A stretch of DNA of 64,000 nucleotides from positions 124,001-188,000 of the forward strand of contig CAWAOP010000041.1 in NCBI GenBank assembly GCA_963783505.1, written 5' to 3'. This DNA is from BOG-224 sp963783505 (GTDB lineage: Bacteria > Acidobacteriota > Terriglobia > Bryobacterales > Bryobacteraceae). The notes below the pieces were generated by a model, which did no database searches, had not been told where the DNA came from, and was given only the letters and a program-made list of their open reading frames with translations. Of the stretch, positions 51,953-61,660 are shown one piece after another. Within the stretch, counting starts at the first letter, position 1; every line of letters begins with the position of its first letter. Both the position numbers and the translations under genes were made by a program.

Positions 51953-53727
51953 ATGGATCGCATCGGGCGATACAAGGTGGTCCGCGAACTGGGCCGCGGC
52001 GCCATGGGCGTCGTGTACCATGCCGTCGACCCGAACATCGGCCGCCCCGTCGCTATCAAGACCATCCGCCTCGGCGGAAAGCCCGAGGAGCGCGAGCGGA
52101 TGCGCGAGCGGCTCTTCCGCGAAGCCCGCGCGGCGGGAAGCCTGTCCCATCCCGGCATCGTCACCATCTACGACGTCGAACAGCAGGGCGAGACGGCTTA
52201 TATCGCCATGGAATACGTAGATGGCAAGACGCTCGACCATCTCTTGACTTCCAGCGAAACGCTGGCCCCCGAGCGCATCTTCAGCGTGCTGGCCCAAACC
52301 GCCGTGGCGCTGGACTACGCGCACCAGAAGGGAATTGTCCACCGCGACATCAAACCGGCCAACATCATGATCGCGGCCGATGGCACGGCCAAGATCACCG
52401 ATTTCGGAATTGCCAAGGCCACCGCCTCCGAGCAGTTTACGTTGACCGGCACGATCGTCGGCACGCCGCATTACATGTCGCCGGAGCAGGTGCAGGGCAA
52501 ACCGGTGGACGGCCGGGCGGACCAGTTTTCGCTGGGCGTGATCGCCTACGAAATCCTGACCGGCGATAAGCCTTTCACCGGCGACCAGATCCACACCGTT
52601 GTATTCAAGATTGTGGCGGAAGAGCCGCCTCCGCCGAACCGGTTGAATCCGACGCTTTCCATTGCGATTGCAAACACAATCCGCAAGGCGCTGGCTAAGA
52701 GCCCCGACGATCGCTTCCGAACCTGCGGGGAGTTCGTCGAGGCGCTAGAGAAGTCCTGCGCGGCCAGCCGTGGATGGAAGCCCCTGTCGGGCGGAGCCAG
52801 CCTCAACGAGCCGACAGCGGTGATCGCGCCCAAACCAGCCGCCAAGGCCCCGCCGCCGCGCCGGGCACGGTTGGATGAAAGCTCGTCATCCACGGAAAAC
52901 CGAGAGGCCGCAAGACGAGTTTTCTCGCGTTCGCGTTGTCTTTCTTAGTGGTGGCCGGCTTACTGGCGCTGATCGGGTGGCAGGCCGATCCCACTCTGCC
53001 TCAACAGGCGCAAGGGCTCGGACGCCGCATCCAAAACGCGCTGGGGTGGGGATCTCAGCCCTCTCACCCGCCCAACAGGATCGGCAGACCTCGCCGCCAG
53101 CGGCGTCTTCCACTGTGCCTCAGCCGGCGGTCCCCGAAGAGGCCAAGCCCAGCCCCATGCCGCCGGCTCCGCCTCCATCCGCGCCCGTGGCGAACCCGAG
53201 CGCCGATTCGACAGGGGCCGGACCGCCAAGCCCGGGTAACAAAGAGGCGGCCCGCGGTCCAGGCGGAGAGTCCCGTTTCAGTCCGCAAGACGGCTCCACG
53301 GACCGCCATACAGACGGTCTCGATAGAAACAGTCCCGGAGGGCGCCACGGTGGAAATGGATGGAACGGGCGGCGCGTCCTGCGTCACTCCGTGTTCCTTG
53401 AACGCAGCCCCCGGCCGTCATGCTCTGGTGATCGGCTTAGGCGGTTACTTGACCGCGCATCGCGACGTGATAGTGGCCACCGCGCCGGTAACAGTGGGTC
53501 CGATAGTCCTCCAAGCGCCATCCGGATCGCTCATGCTAACGACCGTGCCGGACGGGGCTTCCATTCTCGTAAACGGCCGGCGATTACCGCAGACCACGCC
53601 AGCCAGCCTGTCTCTGGCGCCAGGATCTTATACCATTACGGTCGAGAAGGACGGGAAACAAGCGAACAGCCCCGTGGAGATCCGGACGGGAGCAATCAGC
53701 TACCTGAGGATTGTGCTGGAGCAGTAG
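51953..53727 (+). CDS. Ser/Thr protein kinase with transmembrane helix and PEGA domains (frameshifted)
   Basis: About 590 residues after correction. The kinase domain (1-260) is complete: GRGAMGVVY, Lys36, HRDIKPANIM with Asp132, DFG with Asp150, and GTPHYMSPEQ. After it come a linker, one membrane helix (LSFLVVAGLLALIGW), a Pro/Ala-rich stretch and two PEGA domains (IETVPEGATVEMDG; LTTVPDGASILVNGRRLP) outside the membrane. The frame changes near 52910, 53045 and 53240 (frames 2, 1, 0, 1). It is a membrane-bound sensor kinase of the PknB class. Divergent from the ATP synthase operon. Confidence 0.85.
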
Positions 53728-53782
53728 GATGAGCCGGGGCGCCTGGGACCGCCATCTCGGACCCAGGTCAATCCCCGGAGGA

Positions 53783-55475
53783 CTATTCCATCGCGTGAAC
53801 GGGCGCGGGCGATTCGGCACGAGGCAACACCGGCCAAGTCCAGTTACGGCGCTCGACGATGGTCTGAGGCTCGTATGTGCCGCCTTCCGCCAGGCGCTTG
53901 TCCTCGCGCTTTGCGCTCCAGAGCAACACGGGGCCTAGCGCATGGCTCACGATGCTGCTGAACAGCCCGAACTCTCGCGCGACGTCCTTGCGCAACTCGC
54001 GGATCTTGGAGGATACGGCGGCGTTCGTCTCGCGCATGCGCTTCTCCATGGCCCACAGGGCCGCCGCGTAACCGTCGCGAAGGCTGCGCGCCTCCCAAGC
54101 GAAGCGGGCGCGCACGCGCGGGTCGGGATCGTTCTTGTATCGCAGCCAGCCTTCCAGCGTCGTACGGCAGATGCGATAGATGCTGGGGCCGTTGCGCTCG
54201 AAATCGCGCCGGAAAGCCCAATCCAGCCAGCGCTTGGAGTCGGGACGCGAGATGGCCGCGTGCTCGAAATTGAACATATTCTGGCCGTGAATGTCGGCCA
54301 GCTCCACGCCATCCAGCATGCGCCCCTGCTCGGTCATTTCGGCGTGCAGAGGCGTCCCGGGCACCGGCGTGTACAACATGAACTGGTGAAAATCCGTATC
54401 GTGCGCTACGGCGTGCTCGATCTCGCCGCCGATGTTCTCGGGCGTATGATGCTCCAGGCCTACGATGGTCGAGCCCGAGCAGCTTGATTCCGTGGCTGCG
54501 CAGCTCGCGCGTCAATTTCAGCGTGTCCGTGCCGTCGAGCTTGTTGTAAGTGGAGCGCGGGGATTCCAGACCCATCCACACCCACGAAACGCCCAGTTCC
54601 ACCAATTCGCGCATGGTGTACTGGCGGATGGCGTTAGCGGAGGAGAACACGTACAGAGCCCAAGGCTTCGCGCCTTGCTTCATGCGGCTCAAGAGCTCCA
54701 TGGCGCGCCGTTTGTGGAGCAGGAAGTTCTCGTCCATCATGAAGAACGAGCGCACGTGCAGCTTGCGTTCCATCTCCGACATGACGCCGAAGAGCTCGTC
54801 GCCGCCGTCGTAGAAATTCAGATAGTGGCCCTTGCCTCCGAAAAACGCGGACGTCGTGCAGAAGTTGCAGCCCATGGGGCAACCGACCGAAGGAATGATG
54901 GTGGCCGCGGTGTTGCCCTTGCTCTGCGGCAGCTTCATCCCGAGCGCGCGCGCGCCGAAGCCGGATACGATTTCCGGGTGGCTGATGGGGGCGTTCGGGT
55001 CTTCGCCCAGGTAGCTCCGCATCCAGGAGATGCCGTCGCCTTTCACCACGTGATCGACTTCGATCATCAACTCGATGCCGGGGATAGCCGCCACATGGCC
55101 GCCCACCACGATGGTCGCCCGCGGCGAAATCCGCCGCACCATCTTGCACATCTCGCGGACCTTGCCGATGTTCACGATGATGGAGGAAATGCCCACGATG
55201 TCGTAATCGTTGGCGCGCAACTCGGCCTCAAAAGCCTCGCGCGTAGGAAAATCCAGGACCGTGGTTGGAGCGGAGATGTTCCGCTGGATCATCAGGATGC
55301 CCCATGAACGGTGGAACATGCGCAGGGAAAACGCCCCCTGCTCGCGGGTCACCTGATTGTGGTACAGCTCCATCGGATTGAGTTTGCGGCTTCCGAACTC
55401 GTCGTCCTGGGCATAGGGACCGAAAACGGAAGCAAGCAAGATCCGGGCGCGCGTGCCCTTTGGATGCGGTTGCAT
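53783..55475 (-). CDS. B12-binding-type radical SAM protein (frameshifted)
   Basis: About 563 residues. The N-terminal part looks like a cobalamin-binding domain (YDIVGISSIIVN, then ATIVVGGHVAAIPG), followed by the radical SAM core with Cys199, Cys203 and Cys206 (CPMGCNFC) holding the 4Fe-4S cluster. The C-terminal part is helical. The frame slips near 54465; beyond it HTPENIGGEIEHAV leads to MLYTPVPGTPLHAEM, standard radical SAM sequence. Relatives act as methyltransferases or in hopanoid and cofactor synthesis. The substrate is unknown. The region is otherwise open to the stop at 53783. Confidence 0.85.
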
Positions 55476-55535
55476 TTTGAGTAGTTTGAGTGCTGAAACT
55501 AGTATAGCAGCCTTAGGTCCGCCCGGCTGCGTCCG

Positions 55536-56825
55536 CTATTCCTCGGCGCCGGCCGCCTTGGCGAAGTACAGGCTGACCGCCCGGTCCATGTTGGCGCGGT
55601 TCATGACCGGTTCCCGGCCTTCATACTCGCCGATCGCCTGGACCAGTCGCTGAACGTCCGCCGGATAACACGCCCTGAGGCGATTCGCCCCCGCGGCCAG
55701 ACAGCGTTCGCGCAGATATTCGGCCGCTCCCGGTTCGCACGCAACGCCGTTAGCTTCCACGACCCGCTCGAAGATGCGGTCGAAGATCTCGGGCGTCACG
55801 TCTTCCACCAGCACCTTGGTCTGGATGCGGCGCAGGAAAGCTTCGTCGGCCAGAGCGTGTGGATTCAGGTTGGTGGAGAAGACCACCATCATTTCGAAGG
55901 GGACCTCGAACTTCATCCCGGAGGCCAACGCCAGATAATCCACGCGGCGGTCCAGAGGCACAATCCACCGGTTCAGAAGCTCGCGCGGGGAGATCATCTG
56001 CCGTCCGAAGTCATCGATAATGAGTATGCCGTTATTGGCCTGCACCTGGCATGGCGAAATGAACACGTGGGTCGCCTGGTCCTGGCGCAGTTCGAGCATC
56101 GCGGCTGAAAGTTCGCCGCCTACGGTGATGCACGGCCGCTCACAGACCACCCAGCGCGGATCCAGCAGGTCGTCGTCAGCTTGGACTGCGCGGTGGACGA
56201 CCGGATCGAACACCGTCATGATGTGGCCATCCACTTCCACGGCGTAGGGTACGGCGATGGAGTCCTCGTAAACCCGGCGGATGCGTTCGGCGATGCTTGT
56301 TTTCCCTCCGCCCGTGGCGCCGTACAGGAATAGGGACCTGTGCCCGATCAGCGATGGCCCAAGCTGGTCCAATAGGTTATCCGGGATAACCAAATCGTGG
56401 AATGCCCGGCGTAGGTTCTCGCGATTCATCCGCACTTTGGCGGCCTGCGAACGCACCACGCTGCGATACTGCTGGATGGAAACCGGGGCGGGCCCGGCGT
56501 ATTGGCAAACTTCCTGGCGGGAGGCGGCCATCTCCCGTCCCGCGGCGGTCAAAGTAAAGCGGTAGTCCGACCCAACCATTCCCTTGACCTCCAGCAACTG
56601 CTGCTGCCGAAAATCGTGAAAGAGCCTTTCCAAAACGGGGTAGGAGAGTTTGAGGTTCTCGTGCAACGAGCGCAGCGAGCCGGTTCCATGCAGCCACAAG
56701 TAGCGCAGAATCAGATCGTTGAGAAGCCCATGGGGAATGCCGAGGTCACTCAACCTGTCGGGAATGCGCGGGAAGGCGCTGGAGCGCGCGGGCGCCTCGC
56801 TCTGGAGTGAGGTCATGCTTTCCAT
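55536..56825 (-). CDS. AAA-type ATPase with N-terminal winged-helix region
   Basis: A 429-residue protein. The first 110 residues resemble a winged helix (LILRYLWLHGTGSLRSLHENLKLSYPVLERLFHDFRQQ). The AAA module has Walker A YGATGGGKTS, Walker B GILIIDDFGRQ and the sensor strand MMVVFSTNLNP. I use ATG 56825; a longer frame to 56897 lacks support. Similar proteins occur in Acidobacteria and Cyanobacteria with no settled function, and resemble MoxR-like remodelling ATPases more than helicases. It converges on no partner gene; the SH3 lipoprotein is divergent. Confidence 0.8.
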   Translation of the reverse strand: MESMTSLQSEAPARSSAFPRIPDRLSDLGIPHGLLNDLILRYLWLHGTGSLRSLHENLKLSYPVLERLFHDFRQQQLLEVKGMVGSDYRFTLTAAGREMAASRQEVCQYAGPAPVSIQQYRSVVRSQAAKVRMNRENLRRAFHDLVIPDNLLDQLGPSLIGHRSLFLYGATGGGKTSIAERIRRVYEDSIAVPYAVEVDGHIMTVFDPVVHRAVQADDDLLDPRWVVCERPCITVGGELSAAMLELRQDQATHVFISPCQVQANNGILIIDDFGRQMISPRELLNRWIVPLDRRVDYLALASGMKFEVPFEMMVVFSTNLNPHALADEAFLRRIQTKVLVEDVTPEIFDRIFERVVEANGVACEPGAAEYLRERCLAAGANRLRACYPADVQRLVQAIGEYEGREPVMNRANMDRAVSLYFAKAAGAEE

Positions 56826-56976
56826 CCGAAGACGGCGGCGTATTGCGGGGGACCGCCGGTTCTCTTGAAAGATACTGCCCGGGGCGTCCGGCCTCACATA
56901 CGCAATTGGTTAACCTCCGCCCGCTCCCTTTGGAAAGCGGGCGCTTTTCGGCGGGTTGATAGACTGATAGTGGAAC

Positions 56977-58272
56977 ATGCGCAGAGGGATAACGGCCGGG
57001 GCGGCGGCGGCTGCGCTGAGCTTCTGGCTAGCCGCCTGTTCCACGCCGGGAGCTCCGGGGCGGTCAACGGCGATTGGTGAAGCGTTCGCGGGTCCCTCCG
57101 AACTGGCTCTCCGCGCGGATATCCCGCTGGAATCCCGAGTGGTGGCGAAGGTCCGCCACGGAGAGCGCCTCGAAATCCTCGAGCAGAAGCGAGGCGCGTT
57201 TTACAGGGTTCGCACGCCCCAGGGGGCCGAAGGTTGGACGGATTCCCACGAGTTGCTGACGCCGGAGGAGATGGCGTCTCTCCGGGATCTGGCGCAGCGC
57301 GCGCAAGGGATGCCATCGCAAGGTGTCGCAACAACTTACGCCGAGCTCCGTGTCCACACATCGCCATCCCGCACGGCGCCGAGCTTTATCGTGCTCAAGG
57401 AAAACGACAAGGTGGACGTACTGGGCTACCTGACCTCGCCCAGAGCCTCCGCGCCGCGCAAACCTCTCTTGCCTCCCACTCCGATAAAGCCCAAGAAGGC
57501 GGCCAGCAAGGCGTCCAAGGCGCCCAAGTATCCGCCCCCGCCGCCTCCGAAGCCGCCGGGACCTCCGCCGAACTGGATCGAGCTTTCCCAGCCAACCCTT
57601 TCGGACTCGACGGCGGAACGCACGGCTCCCGTGCCGGAACCCGAAGAGCCGGAGAGCGTTCCGACGGAAACGTGGAGCCTGGTCCGCACGACCCATGGCG
57701 AATGCGGGTGGGCGCTGGCGCGATCGCTGTATATGGCGATTCCCGACGAAGTGGCCCAGTACGCGGAGCGGCATCGCATCGTCTCCTATTTCTCGCTCGG
57801 CGAAACGCAGGACGGAGATCAGGCAAGAAAGGATTGGCTTTGGACCACATCGAGCGGAGCGGAGCCATCCTACGATTTCGACAGTTTCCGGGTGTTTGTT
57901 TGGAGCCTGCGCCGCCACCGTTATGAAACGGCGCACATCGAAAGCGGCCTGAAGGGTTACCTTCCGGTCCGTCTGTCCGAAATCCAGGCGCCGGTTGGCC
58001 CGAAAGGGAAGCGGCAATCGGCAACCTACTCCGGCTTTTCCGTCTGCGTGGAGAAAGCCGACGGCCAACGCCGCTGGCGGGAATACGCATTCATGAATCC
58101 GGCGGTCCGGCTTGTCCGCGAGGAGCCGTGCGAGCCCCCTCCGCCGCTGCTATCGACGAAAACCCCCGCGCCGGCGCCGGCCGTTTCCGCCGCTCCCGCC
58201 AAGAAAGAGACGCTGGCCGAGCGCGGCAAGCGGTGGCTGCACTCGATCACGCCGAAGTGGTTGTCGAAGTAA
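56977..58272 (+). CDS. Lipoprotein with two SH3-like domains and a Pro-rich linker
   Basis: A 431-residue exported protein. The lipobox LAACS gives the lipidated cysteine near 21. Two bacterial SH3 domains follow (ESRVVAKVRHGERLEILEQ...GAEGWTDSHELL; TTYAELRVHTSPSRTAPSFIVLKENDKVDVLG), the second carrying an inserted Lys/Pro-rich stretch (about 165-190) before WSLVRTTHGECGWALARSL. The C-terminal 180 residues are not recognised. SH3b domains often bind cell-wall peptides. A role in envelope maintenance is plausible but unproven. Confidence 0.75.
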   Translation: MRRGITAGAAAAALSFWLAACSTPGAPGRSTAIGEAFAGPSELALRADIPLESRVVAKVRHGERLEILEQKRGAFYRVRTPQGAEGWTDSHELLTPEEMASLRDLAQRAQGMPSQGVATTYAELRVHTSPSRTAPSFIVLKENDKVDVLGYLTSPRASAPRKPLLPPTPIKPKKAASKASKAPKYPPPPPPKPPGPPPNWIELSQPTLSDSTAERTAPVPEPEEPESVPTETWSLVRTTHGECGWALARSLYMAIPDEVAQYAERHRIVSYFSLGETQDGDQARKDWLWTTSSGAEPSYDFDSFRVFVWSLRRHRYETAHIESGLKGYLPVRLSEIQAPVGPKGKRQSATYSGFSVCVEKADGQRRWREYAFMNPAVRLVREEPCEPPPPLLSTKTPAPAPAVSAAPAKKETLAERGKRWLHSITPKWLSK

Positions 58273-58315
58273 TGCTTCGCACGCATGTTACACTGACGTT
58301 GTCGCGCCTTAAAGA

Positions 58316-58906
58316 ATGCTGCTCGCCAGAGAATTCGTCGCGTACCTCTCCAGACAACTTGTCAAAAGGCTTTCGGCCGGCGTCATTGAGACCAACCAGC
58401 CCGATGCGGTGGCCGATCGCGTAGCCCAGGTAATCGACGAGGAACTGGCCGTCGAGGACCGTCTGAATGACGAGGTCCGCGAACTGCTCAGCCAATACAG
58501 CGAGTACATGCGCCGCGAGGGCGTCAGCTATCAGGAGATGTTCCGGCGCATCAAGAACACGCTCATCAGCCAGCGCAAGGTGATCCGGGCTTCGGGGCGG
58601 GACACCGGCGACAACATGAAGCTGTCGCGCGACAAGGTCACGCAGATGTCGCACAAGCTGGTCGAGTCTCTTCGCAAGAGCCGCGAGGTCCGGCTCAAAG
58701 ACAAGGACCCGAACAACGTCCGTCTGGTAATCGTGCGCCAGATGACGGATCTTCTGCATCTCGAAGAAAAAGTGGACCGCGCCGCGCGCGAGAAAATCCG
58801 CTCGCAGAAACGCGAGATTCCCGAGGGCGCCGAAGAGTGGGACCTGCTTCACCGGCGGTACTACGCCGAGGAGATGAGGAAGCTCGGAATCGACCTGGGC
58901 CGGTAG
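58316..58906 (+). CDS. DUF507 protein with two tandem DUF507-like halves
   Basis: A 196-residue protein. The second half (from LSRDKVTQMSHKLVESL to EEWDLLHRRYYAEEMRKLGI) is a standard DUF507 protein of about 95 residues. The first half (LAREFVAYLSRQLVKRL...VRELLSQYSEYM) has the same spacing of hydrophobic and charged positions, so the protein looks like an internal duplication. Function of DUF507 is unknown. It is probably cytoplasmic, helical and acidic-basic striped, suggesting coiled coil. Its stop codon is followed at once by heptads. Confidence 0.85.
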   Translation: MLLAREFVAYLSRQLVKRLSAGVIETNQPDAVADRVAQVIDEELAVEDRLNDEVRELLSQYSEYMRREGVSYQEMFRRIKNTLISQRKVIRASGRDTGDNMKLSRDKVTQMSHKLVESLRKSREVRLKDKDPNNVRLVIVRQMTDLLHLEEKVDRAAREKIRSQKREIPEGAEEWDLLHRRYYAEEMRKLGIDLGR

Positions 58907-58941
58907 CAGCCAGTCTTCAGTTGTCAGTTTTCAGTTATCAG
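58907..58941. repeat. Heptad array filling the gap between two convergent genes
   Basis: From the base after the DUF507 stop: CAGCCAG, TCTTCAG, TTGTCAG, TTTTCAG, TTATCAG. The array runs into the stop codon of the convergent gene (58938-58940), so it is the whole intergenic spacer. Confidence 0.85.
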
Positions 58942-59420
58942 CGCTTGTAGCCGATCTTTCGCAGGAATCCCCGCCGCGCTTCCGCGTCTGCCGCCGTTTC
59001 CACACCCTTGGGCGGAAATCCGTCAATAACTCCCAGCACGCCTCTGCCCTGCTCGCTTTCGGCGATGACTACCTGAACCGGATTGGCCGTGGCGCAGAAA
59101 ATGTTGCACACTTCGGGCACGTCCTTGATGCGGCCGAGAACGTTGATCGGGTAGCCGTCGCGCATGGCTACGACGAAGGTGTGGCCCGCGGCCAGCGCCG
59201 ATGCGGACCGCGCAGCCAGACCCTTGAGTTCCTCGTCGTTGCCGTCCACCCGCGTAAGGCAGAGGCCGGAAGCTTCATTGAATGCGACGCCGAACTTCAT
59301 CTGCGGGACCGTGTTGACAATGGCCTCGTAGATATCCTCGACGGACTTGATGAAGTGGGTCTGGCCCACGATGATGTTGCCGCCCTCCGGGACTTCCAGC
59401 GGAACGAGTATCAGATCCAT
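58938..59420 (-). CDS. Adenosine-specific kinase family protein (DUF355)
   Basis: A 160-residue protein closely resembling the archaeal/bacterial adenosine-specific kinase family: PEGGNIIVGQTHFIKSVEDIYEAIV, FGVAFNEASGLCLTRVDGND, and NPVQVVIAESEQGRGVLGVIDG. Start ATG 59420 is conserved; the frame extends upstream without similarity. One archaeal member was characterised structurally as adenosine-binding. Role in purine salvage is likely but not shown. Convergent with DUF507. Confidence 0.85.
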   Translation of the reverse strand: MDLILVPLEVPEGGNIIVGQTHFIKSVEDIYEAIVNTVPQMKFGVAFNEASGLCLTRVDGNDEELKGLAARSASALAAGHTFVVAMRDGYPINVLGRIKDVPEVCNIFCATANPVQVVIAESEQGRGVLGVIDGFPPKGVETAADAEARRGFLRKIGYKR

Positions 59421-59472
59421 AAGCCAACACAATAGCGCACGGACGAGGACCGCGCTCAATCGCGGTTGGCGC

Positions 59473-60354
59473 CTATCGGCCGGCGAGCAGGTTTTCCAGG
59501 CGGTCAACTCCGGCATTCATGGCGCCGGCTCGCTGCGTTGCCGGTTGATAACTCGGATCGTGGAAGACGTAGAGATTCCACGCCTTGCCTGCGCCCGCCA
59601 CAGGGTTCAGGAACCTCACTTCGAACGTGTGGCCGCTGTCCTGGAAAGCGAACACGTTGCTATTGACCACGCCGGATTTCACCAACCCCTGATGCGGAAC
59701 CAGCGACAGGATATATCGGCCCTGGCCTGGGAATGCGACCCAGAGCGTCGAGCCGGGTTTTCCCGTGAAGCCTCCCAAAAGCTGTTTTCCGTCTTCCCAG
59801 AATGTCGTCGCCGACGTGTCAAAGGATATGGTTCCGTCGTCCACCGAGAAATCGCGCGGATCGGATGCGGCAGCCGGCGCGGCCGGTACGCGGGGAGTCA
59901 AGTAGACCCGGAGGTAATCCACGATTTTCAGCGATCCATCGGGGCTGCTCATCATATCCAGCACGATCGTGTCGCGGTCGCGTATGGGTTGCGGCGGCGG
60001 AAACTTCGGCGCGGCGATGCTGCTCCCACCGTCAATGCTCAATGGCTTGAACACAGCCTTATATCCGGCCGAAGCGTCGCCGACAATACTCAGGTCGTAG
60101 CCGAATTGGCCGCCGGTCGCCGGATCCGTCATCACACGATGGACCGCGTCCCCCCCACTCCCTATAACGCCACCCGCTCCAAATCCCGTGCTCCAATTCC
60201 CGCCGGGCTCGGCGTAGCAAGCGTACTCGACGGAGATTCCGGAACTCAAGCCCCCGCGCCCGCCGATGATCCGTCGCGGGCCGAGGTTTCCGGATGAGTC
60301 GTTCTGGGCCAGCGCAATTGTCGCGGCCAGCAAAAACAAGCTGTACTTGGTCAT
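59473..60354 (-). CDS. Secreted protein of unknown function, ECF sigma-unit third gene
   Basis: A 293-residue exported protein: signal peptide (KYSLFLLAATIALAQN), then a Gly/Ser-rich segment and a beta-rich body (GYDLSIVGDASAGYKAVFKP, FTGKPGSTLWVAFPGQGRYILSLVPHQGL). No family was recognised. The pattern resembles secreted proteins found beside ECF sigma genes in Acidobacteria. It overlaps the preceding membrane-protein gene by four bases (ATGA). Confidence 0.6.
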   Translation of the reverse strand: MTKYSLFLLAATIALAQNDSSGNLGPRRIIGGRGGLSSGISVEYACYAEPGGNWSTGFGAGGVIGSGGDAVHRVMTDPATGGQFGYDLSIVGDASAGYKAVFKPLSIDGGSSIAAPKFPPPQPIRDRDTIVLDMMSSPDGSLKIVDYLRVYLTPRVPAAPAAASDPRDFSVDDGTISFDTSATTFWEDGKQLLGGFTGKPGSTLWVAFPGQGRYILSLVPHQGLVKSGVVNSNVFAFQDSGHTFEVRFLNPVAGAGKAWNLYVFHDPSYQPATQRAGAMNAGVDRLENLLAGR

Positions 60355-60749
60355 TCATTCCTCCAAATCATCGGTCGAATTTCTCGCACGGGTAGCAACC
60401 GCGGATGGCTCTGTTCCGCGGGTGGGGACGGCGCCTGAAGGACTGGGGTCTCGGACCCCGGCTCCCGAGTGTCCGGCTGGACCGGGGCTTCCACACGCTC
60501 AGTTTTCATCACTTCCTTGGGTTGACTTGGCGTTGACCAGCGCCAGGACACAGTCACGGCAAGCGCCACCGCGAGGACCACCGCCGGCAATGGCACCCGA
60601 ACCGAGGTCCCCCACAGAAGCCATCTCCATCGCCTCTGCCATGTGCGGCGGTTTCGATACCGTTTCATCATGCGGCTGTCCAGGCCCGCGCTCGGCTCGG
60701 GCGCCGACCAGCGCCGAATCAACTCCTGCAACTCCGGGTCACGCTCCAT
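60351..60749 (-). CDS. Single-pass membrane protein, probable anti-sigma partner
   Basis: A 132-residue protein: charged N-terminal 45 residues (ERDPELQELIRRWSAPEPSAGLDSRMMKRYRNR), one membrane helix (PLPAVVLAVALAVTVSW) and a Pro-rich extracytoplasmic tail. This is the shape of an anti-sigma factor, though the HxxxCxxC zinc motif is absent. Start ATG 60749 has a strong site (GGAGGG), immediately after the sigma stop. Translationally coupled to both neighbours. Confidence 0.7.
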   Translation of the reverse strand: MERDPELQELIRRWSAPEPSAGLDSRMMKRYRNRRTWQRRWRWLLWGTSVRVPLPAVVLAVALAVTVSWRWSTPSQPKEVMKTERVEAPVQPDTREPGSETPVLQAPSPPAEQSHPRLLPVREIRPMIWRNE

Positions 60750-60750
60750 A

Positions 60751-61293
60751 TCAAAATCCCTCCTTAGCCATCCACGCCAACTCACGCTTCAATCGTTCGC
60801 GTCCCCTTTGGAGCCGCGCCTTCAAGGTCCCTACGTTGACGTTCGCCATCTTGGCGGCTTCTTCAAGACTGAGGCCTTCATACTCGAACAGGAATAACGC
60901 TTCCCGCTGTAATGGCGGCAGAGTTCGAACCGCCGAGTTCAGAATCGCACTGGCTTCGTCCGACTCCAGGCGGTCCAGCGTCCCTGGGTCATGACCCAAC
61001 GGTTCGCATTCCAGCGATACTTCAGGCCCCAATTCCCTCCATATACCGCGGCACTTGTTGCGAGCGATTCCCAGAAGGTAAGTCCTAAGAGAAGCTTGGT
61101 TCGGGTCGTAGCGAGTCGGGTGTTCGATCAGCGCAATGAAACAATCCTGAACAACGTCTTCGGCGGAAGCGCCATCTTGGAGAACCCAACAGGCATAGCG
61201 GTAAACTGCGTCCCGATGGCTGGTCCATAGCGTGCGGAAGGCTTCCTCGTCGCCACGCGCCGCAAGCGCCACCATCCGCCGATCGCTTTCCAC
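60751..61293 (-). CDS. ECF-type RNA polymerase sigma factor
   Basis: A 180-residue sigma70-like factor. Region 2 (FRTLWTSHRDAVYRYACWVLQDGASAEDVVQDCFIALIEHP) and region 4 (LPPLQREALFLFEYEGLSLEEAAKMANVNVGTLKARLQRGRERLK) are complete; regions 1 and 3 are absent, as expected for ECF factors. It heads a three-gene unit with the likely anti-sigma and a secreted protein, so it may respond to an envelope signal. Confidence 0.92.
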   Translation of the reverse strand: MESDRRMVALAARGDEEAFRTLWTSHRDAVYRYACWVLQDGASAEDVVQDCFIALIEHPTRYDPNQASLRTYLLGIARNKCRGIWRELGPEVSLECEPLGHDPGTLDRLESDEASAILNSAVRTLPPLQREALFLFEYEGLSLEEAAKMANVNVGTLKARLQRGRERLKRELAWMAKEGF

Positions 61294-61364
61294 GCCCTAG
61301 AATTAACACGAGCGCTCGAAAAGATACGGTTTGAGGCCGGTTTATTTCAGGATACCAACAAGGT

Positions 61365-61400
61365 TTGCCATCCTGACCAATTCAGGTCATAATGTAGTCA
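61365..61400 (+). promoter_or_regulatory. Promoter of the second vapBC with an internal dyad
   Basis: TTGCCA (61365-61370), 17 bases, CATAAT (61388-61393). A +1 seven bases on would fall at 61400, the A of the vapB ATG, so the message is probably leaderless; no ribosome site is present. The dyad CCTGA-CCAAT-TCAGG (61372-61386) fills the spacer and is a good operator for the VapBC complex. Confidence 0.6.
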
Positions 61401-61660
61401 TGAGGCAGGTGCGAGTGGCCGAGCTGAAGTCGCGGCTCAGCGAGCACCTTCGAGCTGTGAGGCGGGGAGAGACCATTGCGATCATGCATCGAGATACGCC
61501 GATCGCGCGGCTTGTCCCGGCCGGCGAACGCCCCGCGCTTCGTTTGCGAAAGCCGGCGCGAGGCGCGTCTCCGCTGAGGAGCGTCCCCCTTCCGCCGCCT
61601 CTAGGACTTGACTTGGACATCGTGGAACTGCTTCTAGAAGAGCGCCAGGGATCTCGATGA
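61400..61660 (+). CDS. vapB: VapB-type (Phd/prevent-host-death family) antitoxin
   Basis: An 86-residue antitoxin. The N-terminal Phd fold is clear (VRVAELKSRLSEHLRAVRRGETIAIMHRDTPIARLVP). The C-terminal part (LGLDLDIVELLLEERQ) is the segment that wraps the toxin. The ATG at 61400 is the conserved start; an upstream in-frame extension is unlikely because it would cover the promoter. It overlaps vapC by four bases. Confidence 0.9.
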   Translation: MRQVRVAELKSRLSEHLRAVRRGETIAIMHRDTPIARLVPAGERPALRLRKPARGASPLRSVPLPPPLGLDLDIVELLLEERQGSR

